Origin: an uncultured Prevotella sp.
GTDB lineage: Bacteria > Bacteroidota > Bacteroidia > Bacteroidales > Bacteroidaceae
Direction of reading: 5' to 3'
NCBI GenBank assembly: GCA_934203355.1
Contig: CAKPZC010000009.1
Location: 1-47,840 of the forward strand
Length of the DNA: 47,840 bases
Below are positions 23,926 to 32,359 of this stretch, in pieces. Positions within the stretch are counted from its first letter, which is position 1, and each line of letters begins with the position of its first letter. The notes below the pieces were generated by a model. The model searched no databases. It was given only the letters and a program-made list of their open reading frames with translations, and was not told the DNA's origin. The translations under genes and the position numbers were made by a program.

Positions 23926-25050
23926 TTAGAATTTCACATCGAACTCCACGTCCACCATATTGTAGTTGTGTTTGTCGGCAGCAAGGCTGCGGTCGTTGAC
24001 ACGCACATATTCGGCTGCAATCATTATCGACTTGCCAATCCAGTAGTTGACACCAATCTCGTAGTTGGTCTTTGATGTCGACCATTCGGCGCGAGGACGG
24101 TACATGTCGTAGCGTGCCTTGGCATAGAGTTTCTTCGAGATAATAGGAGCAATCATCAGTGCATAGAATCCGTCGGCGCGGTTGCCTGCATTGTAGTTGA
24201 TGTTGCAGTCGGTCTCTTTGCCTGTGCTGAACGTTTTGCTGAAGCCATAACCCTGGCTGTGGATATACTCAGAACGCACAGTCCAGTCGTTGGCAGCATA
24301 CTCAGCACTTAGTGCGTAGCGGTTTTTACCAAGCGAGCGCACTCCACTCTTCTCGTTGCCGTTCTCGGTCCATGTGCCTTTGCGTGCGTAGGAGCCAGTC
24401 CATCCGAAGGCTCCGATGCGCAGTCCCTTGATGGGTGCAAGCCACACGCCTCCAATCACATCCTTGCGCTGGTCGACATCTTTCTGTCCTGTGCCCTGTC
24501 CGTTGAACACACCCACCTGATAGTGTATGAAGTTGTGTCCGTCAGCGGTCTTGGCGAAATCGCCTTGAATCTGTACACCTATGTCGCGTCCATTGCTGGC
24601 GTGCTCGCCTACGCGGTCGTTGAATCCCGACAGTTTGCTCACGTTCTGTGAGTAGCCCATGAATCCTTGTGTCACGGGGTGCATTGGGTTCTCGAAGGTG
24701 AATGGTCGCTTGAACTGGCCTGCCTTTATTTTGAATGCGTCATATTTCTGCCATTCGGCGAACGCGTCAACCATTCGTGGCGACGATCCAAGGTTGGATG
24801 TGTTGCCGTTGGCTTGTAGCTGCACTTTCCAGTAGAAGTCCTGCATGAGTCGGCCTTCGAGCGACATACGCACCATTCTGATGTTGAAAGAGTTGCTTTC
24901 CTTGTCTTCCTGGTCGCTTGCCTGGAACTGTGACATCACGTAGCCACTGAATTTAATGTCGCTCATTACCTGTATTTGAGGTTTTTGTTCTTGGGCCTTA
25001 GCTCCAAGTGTGGCGAGAGCAGCGAGTGTTAAAGAGATAAGCTTTTTCAT
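23926..25050 (-). CDS. Porin of the OprO/OprP (phosphate-selective) family
   Basis: The 374-residue protein starts with a signal peptide (MKKLISLTLAALATLGAKA-Q) and continues as alternating amphipathic strands typical of a 16-stranded outer-membrane barrel, ending in a beta-strand with terminal Phe (VEFDVKF). The motifs FNIRMVRMSLEGRLMQDFYW and AGQFKRPFTFENP are characteristic of Bacteroidetes proteins assigned to the porin O/P family. Phosphate selectivity is not shown by the sequence; the name is by homology. It lies 55 bases downstream of rlmD, with a heptad repeat array touching its start codon, and no separate promoter is obvious. Confidence 0.85.
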   Translation of the reverse strand: MKKLISLTLAALATLGAKAQEQKPQIQVMSDIKFSGYVMSQFQASDQEDKESNSFNIRMVRMSLEGRLMQDFYWKVQLQANGNTSNLGSSPRMVDAFAEWQKYDAFKIKAGQFKRPFTFENPMHPVTQGFMGYSQNVSKLSGFNDRVGEHASNGRDIGVQIQGDFAKTADGHNFIHYQVGVFNGQGTGQKDVDQRKDVIGGVWLAPIKGLRIGAFGWTGSYARKGTWTENGNEKSGVRSLGKNRYALSAEYAANDWTVRSEYIHSQGYGFSKTFSTGKETDCNINYNAGNRADGFYALMIAPIISKKLYAKARYDMYRPRAEWSTSKTNYEIGVNYWIGKSIMIAAEYVRVNDRSLAADKHNYNMVDVEFDVKF

Positions 25051-25082
25051 TAATGTTTAATGTTGAGTGTTGAATGTTAAAT
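25048..25082 (-). repeat. Period-7 tandem repeat array at the porin start codon
   Basis: Read on the minus strand the heptads are ATTTAAC, ATTCAAC, ACTCAAC, ATTAAAC and ATTAATG, the last containing the porin start codon. The consensus is AYTNAAC. A G-tract on the plus strand (25085-25090) borders the far side. The array is of the same kind as those before thrC and thiC. Confidence 0.8.
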
Positions 25083-25105
25083 GTGGGGGGTGTTGAAGAA
25101 AAGGT

Positions 25106-26527
25106 CTATGCCTTTTCTTCAAGCAATACTACGTTTTCCACGTGTGGGGTATGCGGGAACATATCCACTGGTTGCACCGCCATCACCTTGTAAGCCACGT
25201 CGAGTAGCTGTAGGTCGCGTGCCTGTGTAGCAGGGTTGCAGCTCACGTAGACAATGCGTTTTGGATGTGCGCGGAGAATTGTGTCGATAACGTCGTTGTG
25301 CATTCCTGCGCGAGGCGGGTCGGTGATAATCACGTCGGGACGTCCGTGCTCGGCGATGAACTCGTCGTTGAGTATATCCTTCATGTCGCCAGCATAGAAC
25401 AGGGTGTTGTCGATGTTGTTCACCTGTGAGTTGACCTTGGCATCCTCGATAGCCTCAGGTACATACTCAATGCCGATAACCTGGCGTGATTGGCGTGCCA
25501 CGAAGTTGGCGATGGTTCCGGTTCCAGTGTAGAGGTCGTAAACCAGTTCGTTGCCCGTGAGTTGTGCAAACTCTCGTGCCACGGAGTATAGGTGATAGGC
25601 TTGCTCGGTGTTGGTCTGGTAGAAACTCTTTGGTCCAACCTTGAAGCGCAACTGTTCCATAGTTTCGTAGATATGGTCGTTGCCCTTAAACACGCTGAGG
25701 TCGAGGTCGCCGAATGTGTCGTTGCATTTCTGGTTGTCGACATACATGAGTGACGTAATCTGTGGGAACTTATCAGCTACATGCTGTAGCAGTCCCATGG
25801 CGCGCTCCTCGTCGCCAGGTTCGTCGTAGTGGAATTGTATGAGCACCATCCATTCGCCTGTGTTAGAGTTGCGTATCATAATGTCGCGCAGAAGTCCGTG
25901 TTGCTGTCTTAGGTCGAAGAATGTCATACCCGTGTCGAAAGCATAGTCGCGTATAGCGTTGCGTATTTGGTTGTGCAGATCGTCCATGAGCCAGCACTTC
26001 TCTATGGGCAGTATTTTGTCGAAGGCTCCTGTGATGTGGAATCCTATGCCGTTCATGTTGTCGAACTTAGTGCCCTCAGCCACCTGCTCGCGTGTGAGCC
26101 AGCGTTTGTTGCAGCATCCGAACTCAAGCTTGTTGCGGTATTCCTTGGTGTGAACCGAGCCCATGATGGGACGGAACTCAGGCAATTCGATTTTGCCAAT
26201 GCGCACGAGTTGGTCGTGCACCTGCTTTTGCTTGGCTTTGAGCTGTTCCTCGTAGGGGAGGTTCTGCCATTTGCATCCGCCACACACACCGAAATGCTCG
26301 CACATCGGTTCCTGTCGCACTTCGCTCTTCTTGATGAATCGTATTACTTCAGCTTCGCAGTAGCTGTGTTTCTTCTTGCGCACCTGTAGGTCGACAATGT
26401 CGCCTGGCACTGCAAACGGCACAAAGACAACCATGTCGTTGACGTGTGCCAACGACTTGCCCTCGGCTGCTACTGCTTCGATGGTAACGTTCTCAAGTAT
26501 TGGTAGAGGTTTCTTCTTTCTTGACAT
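25106..26527 (-). CDS. rlmD: 23S rRNA (uracil-1939-C5)-methyltransferase RlmD-like
   Basis: The 473-residue RNA methyltransferase has an N-terminal TRAM domain (about 8-60), an iron-sulphur cluster motif with cysteines 76, 82 and 85 (CEHFGVCGGCKWQ) and probably a fourth in FGCC, a central domain, and a SAM-binding Rossmann domain (YDLYTGTGTIANFVA). The catalytic cysteine is in YVSCNPATQARDL. Family members methylate U1939 (RlmD) or U747 (RlmC) of 23S rRNA, or tRNA U54. The Fe-S and TRAM combination favours RlmD, but the exact target cannot be settled here. The start MSRKKKP has an upstream TAATTTTG box at 26556-26563 without a clear -33 element. Confidence 0.88.
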   Translation of the reverse strand: MSRKKKPLPILENVTIEAVAAEGKSLAHVNDMVVFVPFAVPGDIVDLQVRKKKHSYCEAEVIRFIKKSEVRQEPMCEHFGVCGGCKWQNLPYEEQLKAKQKQVHDQLVRIGKIELPEFRPIMGSVHTKEYRNKLEFGCCNKRWLTREQVAEGTKFDNMNGIGFHITGAFDKILPIEKCWLMDDLHNQIRNAIRDYAFDTGMTFFDLRQQHGLLRDIMIRNSNTGEWMVLIQFHYDEPGDEERAMGLLQHVADKFPQITSLMYVDNQKCNDTFGDLDLSVFKGNDHIYETMEQLRFKVGPKSFYQTNTEQAYHLYSVAREFAQLTGNELVYDLYTGTGTIANFVARQSRQVIGIEYVPEAIEDAKVNSQVNNIDNTLFYAGDMKDILNDEFIAEHGRPDVIITDPPRAGMHNDVIDTILRAHPKRIVYVSCNPATQARDLQLLDVAYKVMAVQPVDMFPHTPHVENVVLLEEKA

Positions 26528-26631
26528 AAAATATGTTTTTTTCCTTTTTAATCTGCAAAATTAGGCATTTTTATTGAGATAAAAGGATTTGTGACAATAA
26601 AACAAGTGTTATGTTCAAAAAAATCTATAAC

Positions 26632-26688
26632 AAAGGCTGGCACTTTGGCTGTCATTTCTTTTGAAATGCCAGGAAAGTGTCAGCCTTT
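26632..26688 (-). repeat. Intergenic stem-loop element, copy 2; likely fucosidase terminator
   Basis: AAAGGCTGGCACTTT (26632-26646) pairs with AAAGTGTCAGCCTTT (26674-26688) with one mismatch, and the inner arms CATTTC/GAAATG (26653-26658, 26663-26668) pair as well. On the minus strand it starts 7 bases after the GH29 stop and is followed by GTTATAGATTTTTTT, consistent with intrinsic termination. It shares its ends with the element at 19981-20037. Confidence 0.65.
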
Positions 26689-26694
26689 AATCTA

Positions 26695-28593
26695 TTATTT
26701 CACTCCCAATTCGGCTATACCCATTTGTTCGCCTTCAGTAACCATACGGTTAGCCTTGAGCTTCAAGTAGCGTGTTTTTACTGTTGGGAACGTTACAGTC
26801 TGTAACACCGGGTTGTTCTGTATGTTGGAAAATTCGCCCTCCTTCAGAGTCTTCTCGCCAGAACCGTCGGCGTTGCATGCAGCCACTGTGTAGAGATGTA
26901 TGAGTCCGCGTCGTCCCTCGCTTTGGTCGGGAAGATACATCAATGTTGATATTTCGGTCTCACGTCCGAGATCGATAACAACCTCGTTCTTGGGGCAAGA
27001 AAGCACAGTCTTTGGGTCGCGGTCAACCACTTTGGTGAGCTGTGTCTCATCCATGCTCACGATAGAGAACGGTTTCGACTTGATGGCATCCGATGTGGGG
27101 CTCCATGTCAGTTGGGCGTCCTTGCCACCGTAGTATACACCAACATTGTTGAGGCATATTGGACCGCGCGAGTCAAGTATTCGCACTCGTATTCCCTTCG
27201 ACTCTACAGTCTTGAAGCGTAGAATTCGCTTATAGCCTATGGTTGTTGTTTCCTCGTCTTGTTCTACGGTGCGCCATGTGCCCTTGTTGTCGATATATTC
27301 CACGGTAAACTTCTTTACACGTTGTCCCAGTGGTATGTATTCCTGAAGCATGATGCGGTTCATCAGCTGTGGGCGTTTGAAGTTGAATGTGATGTCGGCT
27401 GTGGTCACTCCGTCTTTGGTAGCCCAGTATGTGTCCCACGACGAGTCGGTCATTGTCTTGGCAACGTATTCTCCACCGCGCTCGTTGCTTACCTGCGGTT
27501 TCATGCCTGCCACGATATTGTTGGCGAGTTCACGCTGAATCTTCTTATGGAAGTTCACGGCGTTGGCAGAGTCGGTGGGGTGGATTAGTCCGTCGCGGTC
27601 AACTGGGAAGTTGAGCAGCAGTGTGGCGTTGTGTCCCACAGAGCGGTAGTAGAGGTCGGTGAGTTGTTCTGGCGACTTCACCTTGTCGTCCTCTTCGGGG
27701 TGGTAGAACCAACCCGGACGAATCGATACGTCGCATTCGGCAGCCGTCCATTGATTGCCGTCGGCGTGGCCGTATTGCAGTTCGGGATAGTTGGGATAGC
27801 CAGGATACACCTCGCCCTTACGGAGGAAAGCCCAGTTGGTCTCTCCTGCAAATCCCTTTTCGTTGCCCACCCATCGGCATCCAGGACCTCCGTCGCCGAA
27901 CACCACGGCATTGGGCTGTATCTCGTCGAGAATCTTGAATATGTGTGGATAGTTGTAGTAGTTCTTGCGGTCGATAGTGCGTGAGTCCTTGGCACCGCCA
28001 TAGTAGCCGTCGCCACCGTTGGCTCCGTCGAACCACACCTCAAACACCTCACCATAGTTGGTGAGCAAGTCGCGCAACTGGGCATAGAAATATGGCAGGT
28101 AGTCGGGGGTGGCGTATTCTGCACGCGAGCGATCCCACGGTGAGAGATACACGGCAAACTTCAGTCCGTATTTCTTGCATGCCTCCGACAGTTCGCGCAC
28201 GATGTTACCCTTGCCGTTCTTGTATGGTGAGCGGCTCACGTTGTAGTCGTTGCCCTCAAACGGCCATAGGCAGAATCCGTCATGGTGTTTGGCGGTGAGT
28301 ATCACACCCTTCATACCTGCAGCCACAAGGGTTTTAGCCCATTGTTCGCAGTCGAGTCGTGTGGGGTTGAATGTTTTGGGGTCGGAGTCACCATAACCCC
28401 ATTCGCGGTCGTTGAAAGTGTTGAGTCCGAAGTGGATGAAGGCGTAGGTCTCCATGCGTTGCCAGTCAATCTGCTTCTGTTCTGGAAGAGGCAGTATCGG
28501 GGCTGGAGCAGTGACAATGTCTTTTGCCGATACATTGATTGCTGCCATGGCGGCTATTGCTGCCATGCCGATAGTTTTCTTGATTTGTTGCAT
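26695..28593 (-). CDS. GH29 alpha-L-fucosidase with F5/8 type C domain
   Basis: The 632-residue protein has a signal peptide (cleavage near Ala23, VSA-K) and a GH29 TIM barrel (about 40-360) with HFGLNTFNDREWG, the LTAKHHDGFCLWP motif (99-111) and the predicted nucleophile Asp189 in EVWFDGANGG. Two C-terminal beta-sandwich regions follow: one with the discoidin-like WDTYWATKDGVTTADITF (about 395 onward) and a terminal F5/8 C-like part (FSIVSMDETQLTKVVD). It hydrolyses alpha-L-fucosides from host or plant glycans in the periplasm or on the surface. It is a single-gene unit with a -7 box TAACTTTG 32 bases upstream, though the -33 element is poor. Confidence 0.92.
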   Translation of the reverse strand: MQQIKKTIGMAAIAAMAAINVSAKDIVTAPAPILPLPEQKQIDWQRMETYAFIHFGLNTFNDREWGYGDSDPKTFNPTRLDCEQWAKTLVAAGMKGVILTAKHHDGFCLWPFEGNDYNVSRSPYKNGKGNIVRELSEACKKYGLKFAVYLSPWDRSRAEYATPDYLPYFYAQLRDLLTNYGEVFEVWFDGANGGDGYYGGAKDSRTIDRKNYYNYPHIFKILDEIQPNAVVFGDGGPGCRWVGNEKGFAGETNWAFLRKGEVYPGYPNYPELQYGHADGNQWTAAECDVSIRPGWFYHPEEDDKVKSPEQLTDLYYRSVGHNATLLLNFPVDRDGLIHPTDSANAVNFHKKIQRELANNIVAGMKPQVSNERGGEYVAKTMTDSSWDTYWATKDGVTTADITFNFKRPQLMNRIMLQEYIPLGQRVKKFTVEYIDNKGTWRTVEQDEETTTIGYKRILRFKTVESKGIRVRILDSRGPICLNNVGVYYGGKDAQLTWSPTSDAIKSKPFSIVSMDETQLTKVVDRDPKTVLSCPKNEVVIDLGRETEISTLMYLPDQSEGRRGLIHLYTVAACNADGSGEKTLKEGEFSNIQNNPVLQTVTFPTVKTRYLKLKANRMVTEGEQMGIAELGVK

Positions 28594-29015
28594 TGTGTAG
28601 GTTTAAAAATTTTTAGAGATATGGCAAAGTTACATAAAATCTGAGAAATACTATGCGTAAAGACAAGTTTTTTTGTTTCATAACTTAGAGTACAAGGTTT
28701 GTGAGACATGTTATTCGTTAATAGAGTCGTGTTATTCGTGAATATTGAACATTTACAAGTTAGGTTGTTAAGATGTTTTGAAGTAGATATGGTCAATAAA
28801 AAACATGGTTGAAAATTAGTCCTTTATTCTTTTCCTTGCTTAGCTTTTATATTTAAATATGTATAGTTCTACTTTCGTTTTGTTGGTAATTAGTTATTAA
28901 AAAAAATAATTTATAAATAAAAGTATCAAAATGCTTGCACGTCTGTATTTTTTTTATAATTTTGCAATCGGTTCGAGACTTTTAAATTAAAAAAACACAT
29001 TTAATACCTATATTT
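28594..29015. other. Intergenic region between GH29 and the exoprotein operon
   Basis: The 422-base AT-rich divergent spacer holds a -7-like box for the fucosidase (complement of 28625-28632, TAACTTTG) and the promoter of the exoprotein operon at 28935-28964. No ORF with coding character, RNA gene or strong hairpin was seen in 28660-28930. Confidence 0.6.
28935..28964 (+). promoter_or_regulatory. Promoter of the exoprotein operon
   Basis: TTG at 28935-28937, a 19-base spacer and TAATTTTG at 28957-28964 match the Bacteroidetes consensus. The first coding start is 52 bases downstream. Confidence 0.65.
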
Positions 29016-32000
29016 ATGAAACAGAACTACCTATTAGGACTCGCATTGGCAGGACTAACTGCATTGCCAATGCAAGCGCAAATCAACAAGTTCCCATCGG
29101 TATGGGGCAAGAAGGCTGCTATGCCAGAGTTTGCACTTGGCAAGAATCAGCTGAAGGCCCCGTCTGCCATCGACGACAAGTCGAAGGGCATCGTTGTGTA
29201 TGCCGGTGAGCGTATGGACGAGAGCAAGAAACGCTCGTTTATCAAGTTCAATACCAAAGAGAATTCTACCTTCACTCGTTTGCAGCATTATGTTTTGCCC
29301 AATGAGGAATATGAGCAGAACTTCGGTATGATGATGGGTGCCTACGACGGCAAGGATTATTATTCAATCTTCGGATATTCCTTCACCTATAGTAATCAGG
29401 GCAGATTCTTGGCTAAGGTAGACATGCAGACAGGCGACACCACCGTTGTGCGCAGTTTTAGCAAAGCCGAGCAGGACGCATGGTATGGCGATGGCGTATA
29501 CGGTGATTTTCGCAATGCTCTCTACGACATGGCGTATGATAGAAAGACCAACACTCTATATGCCTTTGGTTATGGATGGGCTGAGGACGGAAGCTATGGT
29601 TTCACCAAACTCTATACCGTGGACAGAGAGAAGGGTACATGGGACCTTGTGACCGACTTCGACTGCATCTACTATGAATTCTGTTTCGACTACGACGGCA
29701 ATATGTATGCCACACGTCCGAAGGCAGGAAGCGACGGTGAGACCAACGAGGGCACTGAGCTTGTGAAGCTCGATGGCGACTTCAACGAGATTAGTGCAAA
29801 GGAACTCTCCGACGAGTGGGGTGGTAAGGTTGTAATGGCTCAGTTTGGTGCTATTGGCTTTGACAACACCACCAATACAATCTACTGGATGCCGGCAACA
29901 CAGTGGGGAGCAACTTCGCTTTATAACGTCAATCCTGAGACTGCACAATACACATGGTGTAACGGCTACTATCCTGGCAACTGGTTTACAGGTTTCTATA
30001 TTCCTTATCTTGCTGCCGACAACCGTGGAGCAGCTGCACGCGTGGCAAGCATCGACGCTCAAGCCGACGTGAATGGTGCTATGGCTGACACACTGAAGTG
30101 GGTCAACCCGACAAAGACATGGGGCGGTGCCGAACTTGAGGCTCTCAAGGAAGTTAGAATTTATCGCAAGAAGGCTGGTGTGGCAACAACCGACCTTACT
30201 CCTACAAGCGAGCTTCTTTCAGCCGAGAACGCCGAACTTATAGCCACTGTTCCTGCCGACAACAAGATGGGTGAGGCTATGCAGTATGTCGATGAGAAGC
30301 CACTTGCTGGCATCAACACCTATTATGTTGTTCCGTCGCGCGTGGAAGGCGAGATAGGTGTGCCCGACAGCATTCGCTGCTATATGGGTGTTGACGTGCC
30401 GGGCGCTGTGCCCTATGCCAACCTTGAGAAGTATGGCGAGGGTATGAAGATTAAATGGGGGACACCCGACAAGGGACTCAACAACGGATATATCAATCCC
30501 GACGAGTTGACCTACAAAATCACACGTATGCCTGACAACTTGGTTGTGGCAGACGACGTGACGGGCAATGAGTATATTGATAATACACTGGGCGAGCAGC
30601 AGAAGTACTACTACCTCATCCAGTCGAAGAACAAGGCAGGCGAGGGCGCAATCTACACTACCGAAGGCATGATGGCAGGCACCGCTCTGACAACTCCTAT
30701 CAGCCTCAAATTCAACAATAATGATGAGGCAATGCGCTGGAATTTGAACCTCTTCGACAATACATACAACTTCTATTATGGTGGTTGGGAAGGATGCGAC
30801 GACGAATACAAGTGCTTGGTAGGCTATCCTTCAGGCTCATCGTTAGACCGCTCTACATTCCTATCGCCGCCTCTCAAGCTTGAGGCAGGCAAGACCTATC
30901 GCATCGTCAGCACAATTTACAATAACTATGAGGCACCGTTCAGCGTGAAGCTGACAATGGGAACAAAGAGCGACGACGTGAGCGACGCTACTGTTATCCA
31001 CAATGAGGAAGACGTGGAATATCCTTCGTTCACTACAAATGTATATGAGGACATGTTCACAGCTCCCGAGAGCGGAACATATTATTATGGTGTGACCATG
31101 ACATCAACCTCGGGCTACAATGCCTTCAAGTTCTATGGCGTAGACATCGACTATGTTTGCGAGAACGATCTTAAGGCAATGTCAATGGGTGGCATCATCG
31201 AGGCAGTGGCTGGACAGGACAACAAGTGCACAGTGAAACTGCGCAACACTGGTTCTAAGGACCAGAGCAAGTATTCTATCAAGATTTACTGCGAGGACGA
31301 GGGCGAGAAGACTCTTGTTGGCGAGACCACCGATGTGCCCACCCTGAAGGCTGGCGAGATTGCCGACGTGACTGCTAAATTCAATCCGGCAAACGAGGGT
31401 AAGTACAACTTCTTTGCTGTGGTTTGCCTTGAAGGCGACGAGAATCCAGACAACGACACAACCGCACCGATAACACTTAACGTGCAGCCAGAGGGTTCAG
31501 TGGCATGGAGCAACGTGGCGACAAGTGGTAAGGATGAGGGTGCCGATACACACGGACCAGTTGCTTACTGCTCTACTTACGACCACACAGAGGCTATCTA
31601 TTATCCGTCGGAAATCAACGGCAATGATGGTGACATGATTACTCGTATTGGCTATATGTACGACGGCAACAGCAACCTGACCGACCGCACCGACGAGAGC
31701 AATGTGAAGATTTACATGGGCTACACCGACAAGGAGAACTTCAACAATGGTGTTGAGGACGCTATGGATCCGAGCGAGCTTACTCTCGTTTACGACGGCA
31801 CTATGTATCTTGAGCCAGGCACACGCAACATTCTCTCTTTCAACCTTGACACTCCGTTCAAGTACGACAGCTCTAAGAATCTTGCAGTGGTTATCGACCG
31901 CGAGGGAGATGTTCCAAGCTCTCTTTGGTTCTGTGCTCTGTTCGATATCTTTGGCAACAATTGGAGCTCAGGTGTATATCGCTCACTCACATTTGCCGAG

Positions 32001-32312
32001 GATTATCCGTATGAGGCAGGAATGGGATCCAACTATTCGTCAGCACCGGTACTCTATCTTGCTATGCAGCAGACAACAGGTGTTAGCACAGTCAAGACTG
32101 TCGGCGGCGCATTCAACTATGACAGCAACAGCGGCATTATCTCGTTTGCCGACGGCGTGAAGAGCGCAGCTGTATATACTGTTGACGGCAAACTTGTGAA
32201 GACAGTGGCTGGCAAGGCTCAGAAGCTCAATCTCGGCAAGGGTCTCTACGTGGTAAGTGTGCAGACAGCCGACGGCAAGACTTCTAACGTGAAGCTAAGT
32301 GTCGCCAAATAG
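29016..32312 (+). CDS. Large T9SS-secreted exoprotein with choice-of-anchor J-like domain
   Basis: The 1098-residue protein has a signal peptide (MKQNYLLGLALAGLTALPMQA-Q). The first 300 residues look like a beta-propeller-type repeat region with YDGKDYYSIFGYS and YDMAYDRKTNTLYAFGYG. Fibronectin III-like segments follow (about 340-560), then a jelly-roll domain like those of cleaved-adhesin/choice-of-anchor J proteins (about 570-715), a CARDB-like domain (CTVKLRNTGSKDQSKYSIKI, about 740-825), and a C-terminal T9SS type A sorting domain ending GLYVVSVQTADGKTSNVKLS. It is predicted to cross the outer membrane by type IX secretion and be anchored or released. Catalytic motifs are not seen. It heads a three-gene operon. 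Confidence 0.82.
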   Translation: MKQNYLLGLALAGLTALPMQAQINKFPSVWGKKAAMPEFALGKNQLKAPSAIDDKSKGIVVYAGERMDESKKRSFIKFNTKENSTFTRLQHYVLPNEEYEQNFGMMMGAYDGKDYYSIFGYSFTYSNQGRFLAKVDMQTGDTTVVRSFSKAEQDAWYGDGVYGDFRNALYDMAYDRKTNTLYAFGYGWAEDGSYGFTKLYTVDREKGTWDLVTDFDCIYYEFCFDYDGNMYATRPKAGSDGETNEGTELVKLDGDFNEISAKELSDEWGGKVVMAQFGAIGFDNTTNTIYWMPATQWGATSLYNVNPETAQYTWCNGYYPGNWFTGFYIPYLAADNRGAAARVASIDAQADVNGAMADTLKWVNPTKTWGGAELEALKEVRIYRKKAGVATTDLTPTSELLSAENAELIATVPADNKMGEAMQYVDEKPLAGINTYYVVPSRVEGEIGVPDSIRCYMGVDVPGAVPYANLEKYGEGMKIKWGTPDKGLNNGYINPDELTYKITRMPDNLVVADDVTGNEYIDNTLGEQQKYYYLIQSKNKAGEGAIYTTEGMMAGTALTTPISLKFNNNDEAMRWNLNLFDNTYNFYYGGWEGCDDEYKCLVGYPSGSSLDRSTFLSPPLKLEAGKTYRIVSTIYNNYEAPFSVKLTMGTKSDDVSDATVIHNEEDVEYPSFTTNVYEDMFTAPESGTYYYGVTMTSTSGYNAFKFYGVDIDYVCENDLKAMSMGGIIEAVAGQDNKCTVKLRNTGSKDQSKYSIKIYCEDEGEKTLVGETTDVPTLKAGEIADVTAKFNPANEGKYNFFAVVCLEGDENPDNDTTAPITLNVQPEGSVAWSNVATSGKDEGADTHGPVAYCSTYDHTEAIYYPSEINGNDGDMITRIGYMYDGNSNLTDRTDESNVKIYMGYTDKENFNNGVEDAMDPSELTLVYDGTMYLEPGTRNILSFNLDTPFKYDSSKNLAVVIDREGDVPSSLWFCALFDIFGNNWSSGVYRSLTFAEDYPYEAGMGSNYSSAPVLYLAMQQTTGVSTVKTVGGAFNYDSNSGIISFADGVKSAAVYTVDGKLVKTVAGKAQKLNLGKGLYVVSVQTADGKTSNVKLSVAK

Positions 32313-32359
32313 AAAGTGGTATAAAATAGTATAATTCCACACATTATTATATATATAAG

